Shown here in pieces: positions 26,571-35,551 of a stretch of 64,000 bases of DNA. The number at the start of each line of letters is the position of its first letter. Position 1 is the stretch's first letter. A model generated the notes under the pieces. That model worked only from the letters and a program-made list of their open reading frames with translations, had not been told where the DNA came from and made no database searches. Both the position numbers and the translations under genes were made by a program. Where the stretch lies: positions 1 to 64,000 of the forward strand of contig JAFKMU010000043.1 of NCBI GenBank assembly GCA_017305195.1, given 5' to 3'. The DNA comes from Verrucomicrobiota bacterium. GTDB taxonomy: Bacteria; Verrucomicrobiota; Verrucomicrobiia; Chthoniobacterales; Terrimicrobiaceae.

Positions 26571-27491
26571 ATGGAGAATCTGATTATCGTGGGCACCGGC
26601 TGCGCGGGACTGACCGCCGCCATCTACGCCTCACGCGCCAACCTTTCGCCCTTGGTTTTGCAGGGCAAGTTGCCGGGCGGGCAACTGACCACCACCACGC
26701 TGGTGGAGAATTTTCCGGGCTTCCCCGAGGGAGTCGACGGCCCCGACCTCATCATGCGCATGCAGCAGCAGGCGGAGAAGTTCGGCGCCCGCTTCCAGTA
26801 TGGCTTCGTCGAGGAGTACGAGCATCTCGGCACGCATTCCCGGCTGAAAATTGACGGCGAGTGGGTGGAAACCCGCGCGCTCATCGTGGCCAGCGGAGCT
26901 TCACCGCGCTACCTCGGCATCGACCGCGAACATGAACTCATCGGCCATGGCGTCACCTCGTGCGCGACCTGCGACGGGGCCTTCTACCGCAACGTCCCGG
27001 TCTGCGTCGTGGGCGGCGGCGACTCGGCCTGCGAAGAGGCCACCTTCCTCACGCGTTTTGCCTCCACGGTTTACCTCATCCATCGTCGCGACTCTCTGCG
27101 CGCGTCGAAGATCATGGCCGACCGCGCGCTGGCCAACCCCAAGGTGAAGCCGATCTGGAACTCCGCCATCACCGAGTACATCACGGATGAAAACGGCGAG
27201 GTGACTTCGGTGAAGCTGAAGGATCTGGTCACGGGCGAAATCTCCGACCTGGAGGTGAAGTGCGTTTTCGTCGCCATCGGCCACGAGCCGAATACGGCAG
27301 CTTTCCGCGGCAAACTCGATACGGACGAGAATGGTTATCTCATCCAGGTTGAGGGAACCCGCACAAACCTCCCCGGCGTATTTGCCGCAGGCGACGTGGC
27401 CGACCACGTCTACCGGCAGGCCATCACGGCGGCGGGGCAGGGATGCGCGGCGGCGATCGATGCGGAACGCTGGCTCGCCACGCTCGAGTAG
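26571..27491 (+). CDS. trxB: thioredoxin reductase
   Basis: 306 residues, the normal length. FAD-binding GTGCAGLTAA is at about 8-17, where the usual third Gly position is kept; the redox-active CATC is Cys131-Cys134 (SCATCDG); the NADPH-binding GGGDSACEEA is at about 148-157; the C-terminal FAD motif is GVFAAGDVAD. It reduces thioredoxin with NADPH. Encoded directly after the GT39 gene (45 bases) and before a GT4 gene. Confidence 0.95.
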   Translation: MENLIIVGTGCAGLTAAIYASRANLSPLVLQGKLPGGQLTTTTLVENFPGFPEGVDGPDLIMRMQQQAEKFGARFQYGFVEEYEHLGTHSRLKIDGEWVETRALIVASGASPRYLGIDREHELIGHGVTSCATCDGAFYRNVPVCVVGGGDSACEEATFLTRFASTVYLIHRRDSLRASKIMADRALANPKVKPIWNSAITEYITDENGEVTSVKLKDLVTGEISDLEVKCVFVAIGHEPNTAAFRGKLDTDENGYLIQVEGTRTNLPGVFAAGDVADHVYRQAITAAGQGCAAAIDAERWLATLE

Positions 27492-27521
27492 GGCGTCTTC
27501 CCTCTTCCCGGCATCGCACGA

Positions 27522-28694
27522 ATGAAGGTCTGCGACCTCACGCAGTTTTACTCTCCCGTCAGTGGAGGGGTTCGCAGATACATCGAGCAGAAGGTGGCGT
27601 ACATCCGCCGCCATCGGCCCGATTGTCAGCACGTGCTCGTCGTTCCCGGCAAGCGCACGGAGTGCGTCGGCGATGATGTTGCCAGGGTGTACACGATCGA
27701 GTCTCCGATGGTGTCGCGCACCTCGCGCTACCGCATCCTGCTCAAGCTCCACCTCGTCGAGGAGGTGTTGGAGAAGGAGCGGCCCGACATCATCGAGTCC
27801 GGCGACCCGTACCAGCTCGCGTGGAAGGCCATTGCCTCCGGCGATGGACTCGATATCCCCGTCATCGGGTTTTATCACTCACACTTTCCCGAGGCGTACA
27901 TCCGCTCCGTCGCGAAGTTCTTTGGCAAGACCGCCGTGTCGGTCGCGGAGGACTGGGCGAAGCGATACGTCAAGACGCTGTATAACCAGTTCCACCGCAC
28001 CCTCGTGCCGAGCCCGAACCTCGTCTCGCTCTTGCAGGACTGGGGTGTCGAGCGCGTCGAGGGCATCGACCTCGGCGTGGACGACGAGGTGTTCGTGCCA
28101 TCCGACATTCCCGTGGAGGGTTTCCGCCGCGAACACGAGATTCCCGAGGAGGCGCGCCTGCTTCTCTATGTCGGGCGTCTGGCCTCTGAGAAAAACGTCG
28201 TCACGCTTTTCGACGCCTTTGATATCCTGCACCGTCAGTCACCCGGCAAATACCACCTGCTGGTCGTGGGCGATGGTTCGCTGCGCTCGTCCATGCTGCG
28301 ACTGAAGGAATCGACCAACGCCGTGAGCTGGATGGAGTTTTGCAGCGATCCGTACAAGCTGGCCGAGGTCTATCGCAGCGCCGATCTCTTCGTACACCCC
28401 GGCGTGCAGGAGACCTTCGGCCTCGTCACCCTGGAGAGCCAGGCCTGCGGCACTCCCGTCATCGGTATTCGCGGCAGCTACATGGACCGCATCATTTTCT
28501 CCAATCAGGTCCACTGGGCGGCGGAAAACACCCCGCAATCCCTGGCTGCCGCCATCGAGAACAAGTTTGGCGAGGATCTGCACCTCACCGGCCTGCAAGC
28601 CAGCCACGAGGCCCGTACCCGCTATTCCTGGAAATCCGTCTTTGGCCGGATGTTTGGCATCTACGACGACGTGATTGCCAACTACCACCCCTGA
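27522..28694 (+). CDS. glycosyltransferase family 4
   Basis: 390 residues with a GT-B fold of the GT4 type. The N-terminal half shows DLTQFYSPVSGGVRRYIEQK, the nucleotide-sugar-independent acceptor domain. The C-terminal half carries LLYVGRLASEKNV (about 207-219) and the donor-site motif HPGVQETFGLVTLESQACG (about 293-311), with the E-x7-E pair. It resembles enzymes that add a hexose to diacylglycerol, phosphatidylinositol or a glycan, but the acceptor is unknown. Follows trxB by 30 bases. Confidence 0.88.
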   Translation: MKVCDLTQFYSPVSGGVRRYIEQKVAYIRRHRPDCQHVLVVPGKRTECVGDDVARVYTIESPMVSRTSRYRILLKLHLVEEVLEKERPDIIESGDPYQLAWKAIASGDGLDIPVIGFYHSHFPEAYIRSVAKFFGKTAVSVAEDWAKRYVKTLYNQFHRTLVPSPNLVSLLQDWGVERVEGIDLGVDDEVFVPSDIPVEGFRREHEIPEEARLLLYVGRLASEKNVVTLFDAFDILHRQSPGKYHLLVVGDGSLRSSMLRLKESTNAVSWMEFCSDPYKLAEVYRSADLFVHPGVQETFGLVTLESQACGTPVIGIRGSYMDRIIFSNQVHWAAENTPQSLAAAIENKFGEDLHLTGLQASHEARTRYSWKSVFGRMFGIYDDVIANYHP

Positions 28695-28695
28695 G

Positions 28696-29085
28696 TCACC
28701 GTGCCATGCCCGGGATGCGCCCCGGCGGCATCGATCCGATTTCGGCCATCTTCGTTGCGTTCTTCGCGCGTTCCTTCGCGATGATTTCCTTGTATTTGAC
28801 GAAGTTCTCCTCGTTCCCCACAAAAATGCGCCCGTTCGCGGGGTCGGCATATTTATAGACGACGGTCTGGTTGCTTTGTTCGATGGAAACGACCTTGTTG
28901 GGCGGCAACTGGCGCAGAACCTCGGTATCCGCAAAGGACGTGACTTTCTCCTCCTGAAACCCGGCCTTGAGGAGGCGGCGTTCGTCGGCTTCCGCCGCGC
29001 CTTGTTTGAGCAGGGCGCAGCCGGTCAGCAAAAGAGGAACCGCGCAAAGAAGGAATTTCAGGGCGGGGAGGCGAGGGGGATTCAT
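28696..29085 (-). CDS. small lipoprotein, function unknown
   Basis: 129 residues from ATG at 29085; an ATG at 29103 would add six residues, and neither has a convincing ribosome binding site. The N-terminus has a lipobox, PLLLTGC (Cys at about residue 23), so the protein should be lipid-anchored. The mature part contains an NGRIFVGNEENFVKYKE stretch and a Lys/Arg-rich helix. No family is recognised. Its stop codon directly abuts that of the convergent GT4 gene. Confidence 0.6.
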   Translation of the reverse strand: MNPPRLPALKFLLCAVPLLLTGCALLKQGAAEADERRLLKAGFQEEKVTSFADTEVLRQLPPNKVVSIEQSNQTVVYKYADPANGRIFVGNEENFVKYKEIIAKERAKNATKMAEIGSMPPGRIPGMAR

Positions 29086-29120
29086 GGCCGAGGTTTTTTC
29101 CATTTACCCCCGGATGCCGG

Positions 29121-29801
29121 TTGCTTACAAACCTTCTTGTGGCTTTGCCGTCTGATGTAAAAATTCGTAGATACGAGGCGCGCGATCGCGACGCCGTCCG
29201 CTGGTTGTGTTGTCAGACGGGATTTCTGGGCAAACCGATCGATCCGGTCTTCGAGGATCGCGAGCTTTTTGCCGATTATCTGACAAGTTACTACACCGAT
29301 ATTGAGCCGGAATCCTCCTTCGTCCTCGAGCATGAGGGACAGGTGAAAGGCTACCTCCTCGGCTCGCGCATGCCGATCAAGCAGCAGTTGCACAACATCT
29401 TCCAGAACGCCCGGCTCTTTGTCATCGGCATGTTCCGATACCACCGCTACAACGCGGCCACCAAGGAGTTCATCGCCTGGATCCTGCGGAATTCCTGGCG
29501 CGAGGTGCCGGCCGCTCCCCGGAAGATGGCGCATTTCCACTTCAACGTCCTTCCCGAAGCCCAGAGCCTGCATGGGACCAAGACGATGATGGACCTGTAC
29601 TTTGACTACCTGCGCCAGCACGGCGAAAAGGCGGTCTTTGGGCAGATGGTTACTTTTGAAAGCCGCCGCGGGGCCCGCGTGCTGGAGCGCTTCGGATTCC
29701 AGGTGCTCGAGCGCAAGGAGATCACCAAGTGGCGCAACAAGCACCCCGAGCCGGTTTATCTCACCACGGCGGTGAAGTTGCTCGAGGTCGCCGAGAAATA
29801 A
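29121..29801 (+). CDS. GNAT-type acetyltransferase-like protein
   Basis: 226 residues if it starts at TTG 29121; the GTG at 29139 is an alternative, and no ATG is available. It opens with IRRYEARDRDAVRWLC, the first strand and helix of the GNAT fold; FVLEHEGQVKGYLLGSR gives the central strands, and FESRRGARVLERFGFQVLER is the C-terminal helix and strand where GNAT enzymes place an acetyl-CoA-binding element. Likely an N-acetyltransferase with unknown substrate. Divergent from the small lipoprotein with only 35 bases between. Confidence 0.72.
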   Translation: MLTNLLVALPSDVKIRRYEARDRDAVRWLCCQTGFLGKPIDPVFEDRELFADYLTSYYTDIEPESSFVLEHEGQVKGYLLGSRMPIKQQLHNIFQNARLFVIGMFRYHRYNAATKEFIAWILRNSWREVPAAPRKMAHFHFNVLPEAQSLHGTKTMMDLYFDYLRQHGEKAVFGQMVTFESRRGARVLERFGFQVLERKEITKWRNKHPEPVYLTTAVKLLEVAEK

Positions 29802-29806
29802 TTGGG

Positions 29807-29835
29807 AGACATCCGGGGTGGGACATGGGATGTCT
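29807..29835. repeat. hairpin between the GNAT-like gene and rmuC
   Basis: AGACATCC (29807-29814) pairs with GGATGTCT (29828-29835) around 13 bases. It follows the acetyltransferase-like stop codon closely. There is no T run, so it is a weak terminator at most. Confidence 0.35.
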
Positions 29836-29859
29836 GACCCCATCTGACAGGTTCGAAAA

Positions 29860-31239
29860 ATGACGCTTTTTCTGGTTGGTTTAGGCGCCCTCATCATGGG
29901 TTTTGTGGTGGGCAGCCTCGTATATCTGCTCAAGTCGAGCCGGGAAACCACGGGGCTTCGCGCCCAGTTGGCGGCGGAGCAGACGAAAACCGCGGTGCTT
30001 TCCACCCAGATCTCGACCGCCCGCGAGGCGGATGCCGCCCAGCGCACCCAGATCGAGGAACTGACGCGCCTGCTGGCCTCGGCCGAGGCGGAGGGGGCCA
30101 ATCTCCGCCAGCGACTGGACGAGGATTCCGCCCGGCTGGCCAATCTCCAGAAGCAATTCACCGCCGAGTTTGAAAATCTCGCCAACCGCGTGCTGGAGGA
30201 AAAGAGCACCCGGTTCCTCGCGCAGAACAAGGAAAGCCTCGCGGTCCTGCTCGACCCGCTCCGCCAGCGCATCGGGGAATTCCGCGAGCGCATCGAGTCA
30301 ATTCATACCGAGGAGACGAAGGCCACGGCCGCCCTGCGCGAGCAGCTCGTTCAGCTCAAGGATCTCAATCGCCAGATTACGGAGGAGGCCGGAGCGCTGA
30401 CCCGTGCGCTCAAGGGCGAGTCGAAGACGCAAGGCTCCTGGGGTGAGCTCATCCTCGAGCGCATCCTGGAGAAGTCCGGGTTGCAAAAGGGCTCGGAGTA
30501 CGAGACGCAGGCCAGCTTCCGCGATGAGGCGGGCGGTCGGCGCATGCCCGACGTGATCATTCACCTGCCCGAGGGCAAGCACATCATCATCGACGCCAAG
30601 GTGTCTCTGACCGCCTACGAGCGACTGGTCAATGCCACCACCGATGTGGCCCGTCAGGCAGCGATGAAGGAACACGCGCTTTCCGTCCGCCGCCATGTCG
30701 AGGAGCTGGCCCGCAAGGATTACCCCGGCCTCGCCGATCTCCAGTCCCCGGACTTTGTCCTCATGTTTGTCCCGGTCGAGTCGGCGCTGAATCTTGCGCT
30801 CCAGGACGACCCTGAGCTTTACGGCAGCGCTTTCGAAAAAAACGTCGTGCTGGTTTCCTCTTCCACACTGCTCATCACCCTCCGCGCCATCGAGAGCGTG
30901 TGGCGGCGGCACAAGCAGACGCTGAACGCGCTGGAGATCGCCCGCCGCGCGGGAGGATTGCACGACCAGTTTGTGGCCTTCACCGAGTCGCTCCAGGAAA
31001 TCGGCCAGCGTCTCGACCAGGCCCGGGGAGCCTACGATCAGGCGATGGGGCGGTTGAGCTCGGGGCGGGGCAACCTCGTGCGCCGCGTGACCGAACTCCA
31101 GAAGCTCGGCGCCCGCGCCGAGAAGCAGCTCACCGATTCCCTCGTCAAGCAGTCCGAGGACGAGGAGGCGGAGACGCCGCCAGCCCAGAAAAAGCCCGAA
31201 ATTCCCGCCCCCGAGCAGGAACGTCTGCTCGGGATGTAG
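29860..31239 (+). CDS. rmuC: DNA recombination protein RmuC
   Basis: 459 residues, normal for RmuC. One membrane helix at the N-terminus (FLVGLGALIMGFVVGSLVYL, about 3-22), a long coiled coil (about 28-160), and the nuclease-like RmuC core: LKGESKTQGSWGELILERIL near 185-204, then GGRRMPDVIIHLPEGKHIII and DAKVSLTAYERL, holding the PDxxxxLP and DAK elements of the PD-(D/E)XK type. RmuC limits inversion between short repeats in E. coli. The C-terminal tail is acidic. Confidence 0.93.
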   Translation: MTLFLVGLGALIMGFVVGSLVYLLKSSRETTGLRAQLAAEQTKTAVLSTQISTAREADAAQRTQIEELTRLLASAEAEGANLRQRLDEDSARLANLQKQFTAEFENLANRVLEEKSTRFLAQNKESLAVLLDPLRQRIGEFRERIESIHTEETKATAALREQLVQLKDLNRQITEEAGALTRALKGESKTQGSWGELILERILEKSGLQKGSEYETQASFRDEAGGRRMPDVIIHLPEGKHIIIDAKVSLTAYERLVNATTDVARQAAMKEHALSVRRHVEELARKDYPGLADLQSPDFVLMFVPVESALNLALQDDPELYGSAFEKNVVLVSSSTLLITLRAIESVWRRHKQTLNALEIARRAGGLHDQFVAFTESLQEIGQRLDQARGAYDQAMGRLSSGRGNLVRRVTELQKLGARAEKQLTDSLVKQSEDEEAETPPAQKKPEIPAPEQERLLGM

Positions 31240-31297
31240 GAACTTGGCGAAAAAAATACCCCCTTGCGCTCCGGGGGAAGTGTGTCAGCGTGTTGGT

Positions 31298-31420
31298 GTG
31301 AAAACAGCAAAACTACATAGTGCGGTCTTCACGGAGGTTACCAGGGGAATGATGGTGGCTGCGGTTGCAGTCACCGGCGTACTGGCCATCGCTTTGGCTG
31401 GTACGGCGTTTCTCAGGTAA
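31298..31420 (+). CDS. possible single-helix small membrane protein
   Basis: 40 codons from GTG. The peptide has a basic N-terminus (KTAKLHSAVFTEVTRG) and a membrane helix, MMVAAVAVTGVLAIALAG, ending in a charged FLR. Membrane-protein-like composition in an otherwise non-coding stretch is the only support; the ribosome binding site is weak. It might be a chance frame. Confidence 0.3.
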   Translation: MKTAKLHSAVFTEVTRGMMVAAVAVTGVLAIALAGTAFLR

Positions 31421-31580
31421 TATCCTGAGACCTGCCAGGGAATATTGAGGGAATCTGTCACCGCGTTTTAGCTTCAGCGCGAACCATCCGGGAGCGTCAT
31501 AGCGACCTTGTCGGCTGATTCGCGCTGCTCGCCGAGAACCGGCGGCAGGTCCCTCGATAGACCTCTGTTTCACAGAAAGA

Positions 31581-31627
31581 AGGCGGCCGATCCGGCATAA
31601 ACTCCGGGAAATCGGCCGCCTCTTCTT
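31581..31627. terminator. bidirectional terminator between rmuC and the superoxide dismutase gene
   Basis: AGGCGGCCGAT (31581-31591) pairs perfectly with ATCGGCCGCCT (31611-31621). T-rich sequence follows on both sides (CTTCTTTTT on plus, TTCTTTC on minus). It lies 11 bases past the stop of the minus-strand gene. Confidence 0.75.
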
Positions 31628-31638
31628 TTTCCAGGACG

Positions 31639-32409
31639 TCAGTCTTTCTTCAACGCCTTCTTGTAGAGGGAGTTGGCAAAATCCCAGTCCACTACGTTCC
31701 ACCACGCAGTGACGTATTCCGGGCGGCGGTTCTGGTATTTCAGGTAGTAGGCGTGCTCCCACACATCGAGGCCGAGGACAGGCTGCTCGTCGTCCATGAT
31801 CGGGGAGTCCTGGTTCGCCGTTGAGGTGATCTCGAGTTTCCCATCATCGAGCACCAGCCAGGCCCAGCCGCTGCCGAAGCGCTTCATCGCCGCCTCGTTG
31901 AATTTCTTCTGAAACTCCGCGAAGGAGCCGAATTGCTTGGTGATCGCCTCTGCGAGCTCGGCCTTCGGTTCCCCGCCGCCCTTGGGGCTCATCATCTGCC
32001 AGAAGAGCGAGTGGTTCACGTGGCCCCCCACGTTGTTGCGCAGGCCGGTGCGGATGCTTTCCGGGGCTTTATCGAGATCTTTGAGGAGCTCTTCCGGGGT
32101 CAGCTTCGCCAGCTCCGGCTGATCAGCGAGGAGTTTGTTGGCGTTCTCCACGTAGGCCTTGTGGTGCTTGTCGTGGTGGATTCTCATCGTCTCGGTGTCG
32201 ATCGACGGATTCAGCGCATCGTAGGCGTAGGGCAGGGGAGGGAGGGTGTAGGGACCGGTGGGAGCCGGTGCAGGCGACGAAGCCGGAGCCTGGGCGAAAA
32301 TGTTGCCGAGCGGAGCGGCGATCCAGGTGGCGAGCAGGCTTCCGGCGGAGAGCTTGAAGAGGGAACGCCGGTTGAGCGGAGTGGGGGAAGAGTTGATCGT
32401 CTTGTTCAT
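31639..32409 (-). CDS. Tat-exported superoxide dismutase (Mn/Fe family)
   Basis: 256 residues: a Tat-type signal peptide ([20 protein letters not shown], about 13-32, then a Pro/Ala linker) and a full Fe/Mn superoxide dismutase from about residue 53. Metal ligands are His78 (MRIHHDKHH), His133 (VNHSLFW), Asp215 and His219 (DVWEHAYY). The ANQDSPIM segment with its Gln matches the Mn type. The enzyme turns superoxide into peroxide and oxygen, here in the periplasm or bound outside, since twin arginines direct folded, metal-loaded export. Most bacterial Mn/Fe enzymes are cytoplasmic. Confidence 0.92.
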   Translation of the reverse strand: MNKTINSSPTPLNRRSLFKLSAGSLLATWIAAPLGNIFAQAPASSPAPAPTGPYTLPPLPYAYDALNPSIDTETMRIHHDKHHKAYVENANKLLADQPELAKLTPEELLKDLDKAPESIRTGLRNNVGGHVNHSLFWQMMSPKGGGEPKAELAEAITKQFGSFAEFQKKFNEAAMKRFGSGWAWLVLDDGKLEITSTANQDSPIMDDEQPVLGLDVWEHAYYLKYQNRRPEYVTAWWNVVDWDFANSLYKKALKKD

Positions 32410-32557
32410 GGTGTTGATGATCAGTTGGTTGTGGGTGTTTCTCGGTCTCCGGGGCGGAAGTGCTGGCTAAAACCACGGAGTTTTGGTGACAATCTTGTTT
32501 CAATTTACGACGCGCAAAGGCTTTTTGGCCGTGCGATACAAAAAAATGCCGATCCCA

Positions 32558-32575
32558 ATGTTACGGAATTGTAAC
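32558..32575 (+). promoter_or_regulatory. Pho-box-like site upstream of pstS
   Basis: ATGTTAC-GGAA-TTGTAAC fits the PhoB-type layout of two 7-base half sites with TGT at the same place and 11 bases between repeat starts. It lies 63 bases before the pstS start, where phosphate-starvation control is expected. The same stretch is also a GTTAC/GTAAC inverted repeat. Match to the proteobacterial consensus is partial. Confidence 0.5.
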
Positions 32576-32637
32576 AATCAACCCTTTGGCGCTACCCCAT
32601 ATTCCTCGGCACTGTCGGTTCGTAACCTGAACTACCT

Positions 32638-33645
32638 ATGAAACTTCTCTCTCTTCTCAGCGTGGGTGCCGTCTCGACGAGCATCCTCGCCGGATCGGCG
32701 ACGGCCCAGCAGCTCTCCGGCGCGGGCGCCAGCTTCCCTGCCCCTCTCTATCAGCGTTGGGCTGCCGAATACAACAAGGTCAACCCCTCGGTGCAGGTGA
32801 ACTACCAGTCCGTCGGATCGGGCGCGGGAGTGAAGCAATTCACCCAGGGAACAGTCGATTTCGCCGCCAGTGACGCAGCGATGTCCGACGAGGAGATCGC
32901 CAAGGTGAAGAACGGCGTCGTGATGATCCCGGCCACCGCCGGCTCGATCGTCATCGCCTACAATCTCCCGGGCGTGACCGACCTCAAGCTCTCCCGCGAC
33001 GCCTATGCCGGCATCTTCCTCGGCAAGGTTTCCAAGTGGAACGACCCGATCATCACCAAGGACAATCCGGGCGTGAATCTCCCGAATCTCCCGATCAACG
33101 TTGCCTACCGTTCGGACGGAAGCGGCACAACGTTCGTCTTTACCAAGCACCTCTCGGCCATCAGCAAGGAATTCGCTGACACTGTGGGCGGCGACAAGTC
33201 GGTCCAGTGGCCGGTCGGCGTCGGCGGCAAGGGCAATGAAGGCGTCACCGCCCTCATCAAGCAGAGCCCTGGTACTGTTGGGTACGTGGAGTACGGCTAC
33301 GCTGTGAACAACGGCCTCGCCACCGCCCAGCTCCAGAACAAGGCTGGCAACTTCATCAAGGCCAGCGATGAAAGCGGCGCGGCTACTCTCGCCAGCGTCG
33401 AGCTTCCGGAAAACCTCCGTATCTGGCCTGAAGACCCGGCTGGTGCGCAGGATTATCCGATCGCAACCTTCACCTGGCTGCTCCTCTACAAGCAGTACGC
33501 CGACGCGGCCAAGCTCAAGGCGCTCAAGGAATTCGTGACCTACGGTCTCACCGACGGACAGAAGTTCGCTGGCGAACTCGGCTACATCCCGCTCCCGGCT
33601 CCGGTGGTGGCGAAGGCCAAGGCGGCTCTCGAATCCGTCAAATAA
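32638..33645 (+). CDS. pstS: phosphate ABC transporter, periplasmic phosphate-binding protein PstS
   Basis: 335 residues with a signal peptide (about 1-22, ending SATAQ). The mature N-terminus LSGAGASFPAPLYQRW and GSGAGVKQFTQGTVDFAASD carry the phosphate-contacting loops of PstS, and YRSDGSGTTFVFTKHLS is the third. It delivers phosphate to PstCA. It heads the pstSCAB-phoU run, with a Pho-box-like site upstream; spacing to pstC is 29 bases. Confidence 0.95.
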   Translation: MKLLSLLSVGAVSTSILAGSATAQQLSGAGASFPAPLYQRWAAEYNKVNPSVQVNYQSVGSGAGVKQFTQGTVDFAASDAAMSDEEIAKVKNGVVMIPATAGSIVIAYNLPGVTDLKLSRDAYAGIFLGKVSKWNDPIITKDNPGVNLPNLPINVAYRSDGSGTTFVFTKHLSAISKEFADTVGGDKSVQWPVGVGGKGNEGVTALIKQSPGTVGYVEYGYAVNNGLATAQLQNKAGNFIKASDESGAATLASVELPENLRIWPEDPAGAQDYPIATFTWLLLYKQYADAAKLKALKEFVTYGLTDGQKFAGELGYIPLPAPVVAKAKAALESVK

Positions 33646-33674
33646 CCAACCCTTAAACACGATCGGGCATTCCC

Positions 33675-34643
33675 ATGGCGGACCAGACTGCTGGTATTGA
33701 ACAAGGCGGAATCAAGGCCTTCCGCAAGGGGCCCGATCTTTTCCGAGTCCTGTGCTGGGTGGCGTCGGCAGCGACCGTCGCCACCCTCGCATGGATCATC
33801 GTGGAAATCACTCACCAATCCTGGCCCGCCATTCGCGAGTCGGGACTTGGTTTTCTTTTTGGGGACAAATGGATTCCCAATCGCGGTATCTTCGGCGTCC
33901 TGCCCTTTCTGATAGGCACCGCCGTCAGTTCGCTCATCGCCCTCCTGTTTGCCCTGCCGCTTGGTTTGGCGATCGCGATTTTCCTGAGCGAAGATTTTCT
34001 TCCTTTGCCTATCCGGCAGGCCATCCGCTTCACTGTGGAAATGCTCGCGGCGATTCCCAGCGTGGTTTACGGACTGTGGGGCATCGCTGTGGTCATTCCT
34101 TTGGTGCAAATCTTTGGCAGTTGGGCTGTCGTGGCCTTTGAAAACATCCCGGTCCTGAACACGCTGTTTGCGCCGCCTGCCTATGGCAATAGCATGCTTA
34201 CCGCCAGTCTCGTGCTGGCTCTCATGATTCTTCCGACGATCACCGCGATCTCCCGCACCGCGCTTGTCGCCGTGCCCGGGACGTTGCGTGAAGGTGCCTA
34301 CGCTCTCGGCGCGACCCGCTGGGAGGCGATCCTGGGCGTCATCGTTCCGACCGCTGCCCCGGGCATCGTCGCGGCGACGATCCTTGCCCTCGGCCGCGCC
34401 ATGGGCGAGACGATGGCCATCGCGATGTTGATCGGCAATAGTTCACGCCTCACCAGCTCGCTTCTCGCCCCGGCGGGTACGCTGGCCGGATTGCTGGCCA
34501 ATCAGTTCGGCGAGGCCGAGGGCATGCAGGTCAGCTCGCTCATGTACGCCGCGCTGCTCCTGGTGGCCATGACGCTCCTCGTGAACATGGCGGGCGAGTT
34601 CGTCCTCCGTTACACCCAGAAACGCACCGCCGGAATACGCTAA
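33675..34643 (+). CDS. pstC: phosphate ABC transporter permease PstC
   Basis: 322 residues with six membrane helices after a polar N-terminus. The conserved cytoplasmic EAA-type loop is GTLREGAYALGATRWEAILG (about 204-223), and RAMGETMAIAMLIG near 236-249 is typical of PstC. Forms the channel with PstA. Followed after 5 bases by pstA. Confidence 0.95.
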   Translation: MADQTAGIEQGGIKAFRKGPDLFRVLCWVASAATVATLAWIIVEITHQSWPAIRESGLGFLFGDKWIPNRGIFGVLPFLIGTAVSSLIALLFALPLGLAIAIFLSEDFLPLPIRQAIRFTVEMLAAIPSVVYGLWGIAVVIPLVQIFGSWAVVAFENIPVLNTLFAPPAYGNSMLTASLVLALMILPTITAISRTALVAVPGTLREGAYALGATRWEAILGVIVPTAAPGIVAATILALGRAMGETMAIAMLIGNSSRLTSSLLAPAGTLAGLLANQFGEAEGMQVSSLMYAALLLVAMTLLVNMAGEFVLRYTQKRTAGIR

Positions 34644-34648
34644 TCTCC

Positions 34649-35545
34649 ATGAGTTCCGCCATCGCCACTCCCGAGAAACCTGTGCACAAGGATTTCTTTC
34701 ACAAGGCCCGCGAGGCTCGCTCGGGCTTCCGCTCGCTGGTGAATCGCGTGCTGAGCGTCCTCTGTGTCACGCTCGCCTTTCTCGCGCTGATTCCGCTGCT
34801 TTCGATCATCTTCCTCGTCCTGAAAAAGGGTCTGCCGCTCCTGAACTGGAGTGTCTTTACCGAATTGCCTCCGGCCGCTGGCCAGGTGGGTGGCGGTTTC
34901 GGCAATGCAGTCGTCGGCACCCTCCTCATGGTGGGGGTTGCTCTCGTGCTAGCCACCCCGTTTGGCATTCTTTCCGCGATTTACGTGAATGAGTATGCGC
35001 CTTACTCCCGCTTGGCCAACGCCGTGCGTTTCGTGGCCAAGCTCCTCACCGGCATCCCGTCGATCATCTGCGGTGTGTTCGCCTATGCGGTGATCGTGCT
35101 GACCACGGGCGGGTTTTCCGCCTGGGCGGGCGGCTTTGCGCTGGCGATCCTCATCCTGCCGACCATCCTGCTCACCGCCGAGCAGGCGCTCATCGGCGTA
35201 TCGAAGGCGTATCGCGAGGCCTCCTACGGTCTCGGGGCGACGAATTTCCAGACCATCTGGCGCATCGTGCTGCCCGATGCCCTGCCCGCGATGATGACGG
35301 GCATCATGCTCGCCGTGGCCCGTGCCGCGGGAGAAACCGCACCCCTGATTTTCACCGCGCTGTTCAGCCAGTACTGGATTCAGAGCCTCAAGGAACCCAC
35401 GGCATCACTCTCCGTGCTCATTTATAACTTTTCGACAGTGCCCTTTCCGCATCAGATTCAGATGGCATGGACTGCGTCTCTTGTTCTGGTGATTCTGGTC
35501 ACGATCGCGAATATCAGCGCACAGATTGTGTTCCGCAAAAAATAA
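34649..35545 (+). CDS. pstA: phosphate ABC transporter permease PstA
   Basis: 298 residues, six membrane helices. PstA-specific stretches: PFGILSAIYVNEYAP (about 107-121), LTGIPSIICGVFAYA, the EAA loop SKAYREASYGLGATNFQTIW (about 184-203) and ARAAGETAPLIFTALF. It pairs with PstC. Gap to pstB is 6 bases. Confidence 0.95.
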   Translation: MSSAIATPEKPVHKDFFHKAREARSGFRSLVNRVLSVLCVTLAFLALIPLLSIIFLVLKKGLPLLNWSVFTELPPAAGQVGGGFGNAVVGTLLMVGVALVLATPFGILSAIYVNEYAPYSRLANAVRFVAKLLTGIPSIICGVFAYAVIVLTTGGFSAWAGGFALAILILPTILLTAEQALIGVSKAYREASYGLGATNFQTIWRIVLPDALPAMMTGIMLAVARAAGETAPLIFTALFSQYWIQSLKEPTASLSVLIYNFSTVPFPHQIQMAWTASLVLVILVTIANISAQIVFRKK

Positions 35546-35551
35546 CCCGAT

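Larger units (their letters stand above)
31240..31638. other. intergenic region with a possible tiny gene and a terminator
   Basis: 399 bases between rmuC and the convergent superoxide dismutase gene. It contains a possible 40-codon reading frame (31298-31420) and a strong bidirectional terminator (31581-31627), both listed. Nothing else is recognisable at 31421-31580. Confidence 0.6.
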
